NCBI GenBank assembly: GCA_003153375.1
Contig: PLYM01000081.1
Location: 1-35,153, forward strand
From: Planctomycetaceae bacterium
Lineage (GTDB): Bacteria; Planctomycetota; Planctomycetia; Pirellulales; PALSA-1355
Length of the DNA: 35,153 bases
Direction of reading: 5' to 3'
Both the position numbers and the translations under genes were made by a program. A model generated the notes under the pieces. That model was not told the DNA's origin, made no database searches, and worked only from the letters and a program-made list of their open reading frames with translations. How positions within the stretch are numbered: the first letter of the stretch is position 1; every line of letters begins with the position of its first letter. Of the stretch, positions 33,301 through 35,153 are shown one piece after another.

Positions 33301-35153
33301 CCTGGCCATTCCGGCCGACTACACGTTCGTGGCCGGAGATCACGGCTCGCACACGTTCACGAATCTGACGAACCTGGTCACAGCGGGCACGCAAACCATC
33401 AACGCCGGCGGTTCGATCTTTGGCAGCGCCAACCTGACGATCAATCCGGCGGCGGCCAACCATCTGGTCATCACTCCGCCGGCCGCCGCCAACGCGGGCA
33501 CGCCGTTCAGCTTCACCGTCACGGCCACCGATCCGTACGGCAACACCGCGACCAGCTACACCGGAACCGTGCAGCTCAGCAAGAGCGACAGCGGCGTGGG
33601 GTCGGCCATTGCCGGCAACTACCATTTCGTGGCCGGCGACAACGGCGCGCACACCTTTGTGAACGGTGCCACGCTCGTCACCGGATACAGTCAAACCATC
33701 TCGGCCGCCGACACGGTCACGCCGTCGATCAACGGCAGCGTCAACGTGCCGGTCATCCAACCATTCGTCGGCGGCGACGTCGTCGTCTACCGCGTGGGCG
33801 ACGGCGGCAGCGCGCTGGTCGGCGACGGCACCGCGGTGTTTCTCGACGAGTACTCGCCGAGCGGAACCCTGGTGCAGTCCATTCCCATGCCCACCGCCTC
33901 GGTCGGCGGCGGAAACCAGGCCCTGGTTGCCAGCGGCTCCGCCACCTCGGAAGGTCAATTGACCCTCTCGGCCAACAATGCCTACTTGGTGCTCACCGGC
34001 TACGACGCCGCGCTGGGAACAGCGAGCGTCTCGGGCACGACCAGCGCCTCAGTTCCGCGCACTGTGGGATTGGTCAGCGCCGCGGGCGTGGTCAATACCA
34101 CGACGGCTTTGACCAACGCCTCTTCCGGAAACAACGTGCGCACCGCCACCAGCACCGACGGCACAAGCCTCTGGGTGGCCGGCGGCGCCGGCGGCGTTGT
34201 CTATGCCACCGTGGGCAGCAGCACCGGGACGGCCATCGCTCCTGCCGGCGAGCAAAATCTCCGCGAGCTTGGCGTCTTCAATGGGCAGCTTTACGTCTCG
34301 TCGCAAAAAACGCTCACGCTGGGCACCGTGGGAACCGGCACTCCAACCACGAGCCCGCAATCGCTGACCAATCTCCCGGGACTGCCGGCGACCGGCAGCA
34401 CGTTGGCCCCCAACAGCTTCTTCCTGGCGCACCTGAACGGCGCCGGCACGAGCGTCGATACGCTCTACATCACCGACACGGCTACGAACCCAGCTCTGGG
34501 GCAGATCGACAAATACTCGCTCGTCGGCGGCACCTGGATCGCGTCCGGATCGATCACTGTCGACGCCGGGCTCACCGGCGTCACGGGTGTCGTCAACGGC
34601 GGCAACGTCAAGCTCTACGCGACATCGAGCGGCACGGCCGGCTCCGCGGGCTCGCTGTTTACGTTCACCGACACGACGGGATATAACGCCTCGGTGTCGG
34701 GCGGAGCGGCGGCCCTCAGTTCGGCAACCGCCAACGAAGCCTTCCGCGGCGTCGCGCTGGTCCCCACCGTCACCATCACTCCCAACACCGCTCCGACCGT
34801 CGACCTGAACGGCGCCGCGGCGGGCACGAGCTTCACGGCGTCGTGGAGCGGCAGCGCTGCGGTGGCGATCACCGATGCGGCCAACGCCACGGTGACGGAC
34901 AACGGGACAACGCTGGCTTCGATGACGGTCACGCTCACCAGCCCACACACGGGCGACGTGTTGGCTGCCAACACCAGCGGCACCAGCATTACGCAGAGCT
35001 TCACCGGTGGCGCACTCACGTTGACCGGCAGCGACACCGTTGCCGATTACCAGCAAGTGTTGCGAACGGTCACCTACAACAACACCACGGGTGGTCCGGG
35101 TGTGGCAGTCGAAACGGCCACGGTGGTTGCCAACGATGGCTTCCTCAACAGCA
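30377..35153 (+). CDS. Giant modular surface protein with LEPR-XLL-like motif (3' end outside window)
   Basis: The frame is open from the ATG at 30377 (AGGAG 10 bases upstream) to the window end, at least 1592 codons. The first 36 residues are very basic and Ser/Arg-rich, then FEELEARRMLSA (35-46) matches the LEPR-XLL motif near the N-terminus of large planctomycete extracellular proteins. From residue 47 it consists of modules of about 540 residues, starting at 47, 594 and 1130. Each begins with PGD-x-x-V-x-R-x-G and VF(I/L)DEY(T/S)P and forms a beta-rich, propeller-like region of some 340 residues ending near NEAFRG. Modules 1 and 2 then have two Ig-like (Big-type) domains with T-A-G-T-x-F and Y-T-G-T-V-x-x. 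The third instead continues with NTAPTVDLNGAAAGT, a cadherin/VCBS-like region. Likely a surface adhesin; the end is not seen. Confidence 0.88.
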   Translation, partial: MSKNPRQRSSSKKSLSSSRQRQRLERARPRGLNIFEELEARRMLSAFTPGDLAVVRMGTGASSLTSASTAVFIDEYTPAGVLVQSIAMPTADSGPQHALTNSGSGTSEGELNLSSNGQYLTLVGYDSVPGVASISGTLSTAVPRTVGVVGVSGSVDTTTALTDFASANNPRAAVTSDGTNIWVAGADASAGGVRYATIGSTTSTDLTGTAPKNARDVEIFNGQLYAASDKTTQIIGTVGTGLPTVAAGTFFTGLSGAALAPGTNSATNSFYFARLGSGPAQNGYDTLYVADSSGTVTAATPGVTKYSYDGTNWNSNGSVGGIGAFQGLTGSVSGGVVKLYVTQTTGISSITDSSGFNGTLTASVTAVASAASNEAFRGIAFVPQLPAIHFSVTASPPTDTAGTSFSVTVTARDSSNNVVPGYTGTVHFTTSDGGAVTLPSNYTFTGGDAGVHTFTGASGVTLVTAGSQTVTATDTVNGGFGTANVTITAAALSKLGVTAPVDSTAGTAFAITVAAQDQYGNTVTNYTGTVHFTGGGAGATRPADYTFVAGDNGVHTFTGGVTLLAAGNQTITATDAAHAVNGSATVQNFVVAPFTPGDVVVYRVGLGGANVLSGASAPVFLDEYTPAGALVQSVPMPVLSVAGGNQTLTGTGNAESEGQLTISPSGAYVSVTGYNAPVGTGLVSATSSATNPRTVALVDYTGHVNSTTSLTDFSTGNNFRSAITSDGVNIWVAGANGGVGYTTVGATTTTDIDPSGEQNLRSLAITDGQLYASSQKSVRLATVGNGVPTTPDQPVTNLPANVPGNGSMETPNGFFLADLNSSGSADTLYLTDDTAGDIEKFSLSSGVWNFDGAITAPLICGLTGVVSGSTVTLYGTASGAVSQSGTLYSFTDASGFGGVVSGGMNTIATAASNEAFRGVAPVPQLVTATHFAVSAPTSSTAGTAFSITVSARDASNNVVTSFTGTVHFTTSDAAALAIPADYTFVAGDHGSHTFTNLTNLVTAGTQTINAGGSIFGSANLTINPAAANHLVITPPAAANAGTPFSFTVTATDPYGNTATSYTGTVQLSKSDSGVGSAIAGNYHFVAGDNGAHTFVNGATLVTGYSQTISAADTVTPSINGSVNVPVIQPFVGGDVVVYRVGDGGSALVGDGTAVFLDEYSPSGTLVQSIPMPTASVGGGNQALVASGSATSEGQLTLSANNAYLVLTGYDAALGTASVSGTTSASVPRTVGLVSAAGVVNTTTALTNASSGNNVRTATSTDGTSLWVAGGAGGVVYATVGSSTGTAIAPAGEQNLRELGVFNGQLYVSSQKTLTLGTVGTGTPTTSPQSLTNLPGLPATGSTLAPNSFFLAHLNGAGTSVDTLYITDTATNPALGQIDKYSLVGGTWIASGSITVDAGLTGVTGVVNGGNVKLYATSSGTAGSAGSLFTFTDTTGYNASVSGGAAALSSATANEAFRGVALVPTVTITPNTAPTVDLNGAAAGTSFTASWSGSAAVAITDAANATVTDNGTTLASMTVTLTSPHTGDVLAANTSGTSITQSFTGGALTLTGSDTVADYQQVLRTVTYNNTTGGPGVAVETATVVANDGFLNS
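30515..32155 (+). repeat. Module 1 of the giant protein (547 residues)
   Basis: It starts with FTPGDLAVVRMG and VFIDEYTPAGVLVQSIAMP, includes ASNEAFRGIAFVPQ, and closes with two Ig-like domains from about 31541 and 31850. Confidence 0.8.
32156..33763 (+). repeat. Module 2 of the giant protein (536 residues)
   Basis: It starts with FTPGDVVVYRVG and VFLDEYTPAGALVQSVPMP, includes ASNEAFRGVAPVPQ, and closes with two Ig-like domains from about 33158 and 33458. Confidence 0.8.
33764..34784 (+). repeat. Module 3 of the giant protein, propeller-like part only
   Basis: It starts with FVGGDVVVYRVG and VFLDEYSPSGTLVQSIPMP and ends at TANEAFRGVALVP. The two Ig-like domains are missing; a different domain (NTAPTVDLNG onward) follows to the window end. 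Confidence 0.8.

Noticed and set aside
32917-34686. Plus-strand open frame of 589 codons inside the giant protein gene
   Set aside because: It is a shifted frame of the repeat gene, rich in Arg/Gly/His without domain features; the frame from 30377 has the consistent modules.

Overview
This window reads as chromosomal DNA of a planctomycete, probably of the Pirellula/Blastopirellula type. The evidence is high GC, mixed-strand genes, and several families typical of that phylum: a Tat-exported DUF1501 protein (2125-3531), a redoxin/cytochrome c/copper-monooxygenase-like fusion (4715-6568), a DUF1559 pseudopilin-like protein with an H-x9-DG tail (29121-30155), and a giant repeat protein with an N-terminal LEPR-XLL-like motif (30377 to the window end). 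Assignment to order or genus is inference.

Layout. 1-2124 is gene-poor: a small frameshifted gene, an undecided stretch, and a small sigma-70-like factor on the minus strand whose upstream region is packed with mutually exclusive GC-rich hairpins and one terminator-like stem. 2125-6630 carries exported proteins: DUF1501, a small Spy/CpxP-like protein, and the redox fusion, closed by a clear terminator. 6861-12512 is the most unusual block: two tandem paralogous exported proteins ending in Hint (hedgehog/intein-type) domains, then an exported TPR/coiled-coil protein and a membrane-anchored small protein, all on the plus strand. 12585-17925 is more ordinary: an alpha/alpha-toroid-like lipoprotein, a YugP-type membrane zinc peptidase, a Gfo/Idh/MocA oxidoreductase, an anchored hypothetical protein, and thiS-thiG of thiamine biosynthesis.

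18010-24130 starts with a long inverted repeat, then two paralogous zinc-ribbon membrane proteins on the minus strand, a DinG/YoaA-like XPD helicase that lacks one iron-sulfur cysteine, and a CxxCH-containing membrane protein split by an in-frame TGA. 24435-28832 holds hisF and then a tight three-gene operon: a PilT-like ATPase, a membrane-anchored GspE/PilB relative with a ruined Walker A, and a CvpA-like membrane protein. The window ends with the DUF1559 protein and an open reading frame of at least 1592 codons made of about 540-residue modules, each a propeller-like domain followed by two Ig-like domains; it continues past the window.

The best candidates for something undescribed are the tandem Hint-domain cluster (6861-11879), the hairpin-rich leader before the sigma factor (1457-1593), and the PilT/pseudo-ATPase/CvpA operon (25290-28832). 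All functional statements rest on reading motifs by eye; no database search was run.
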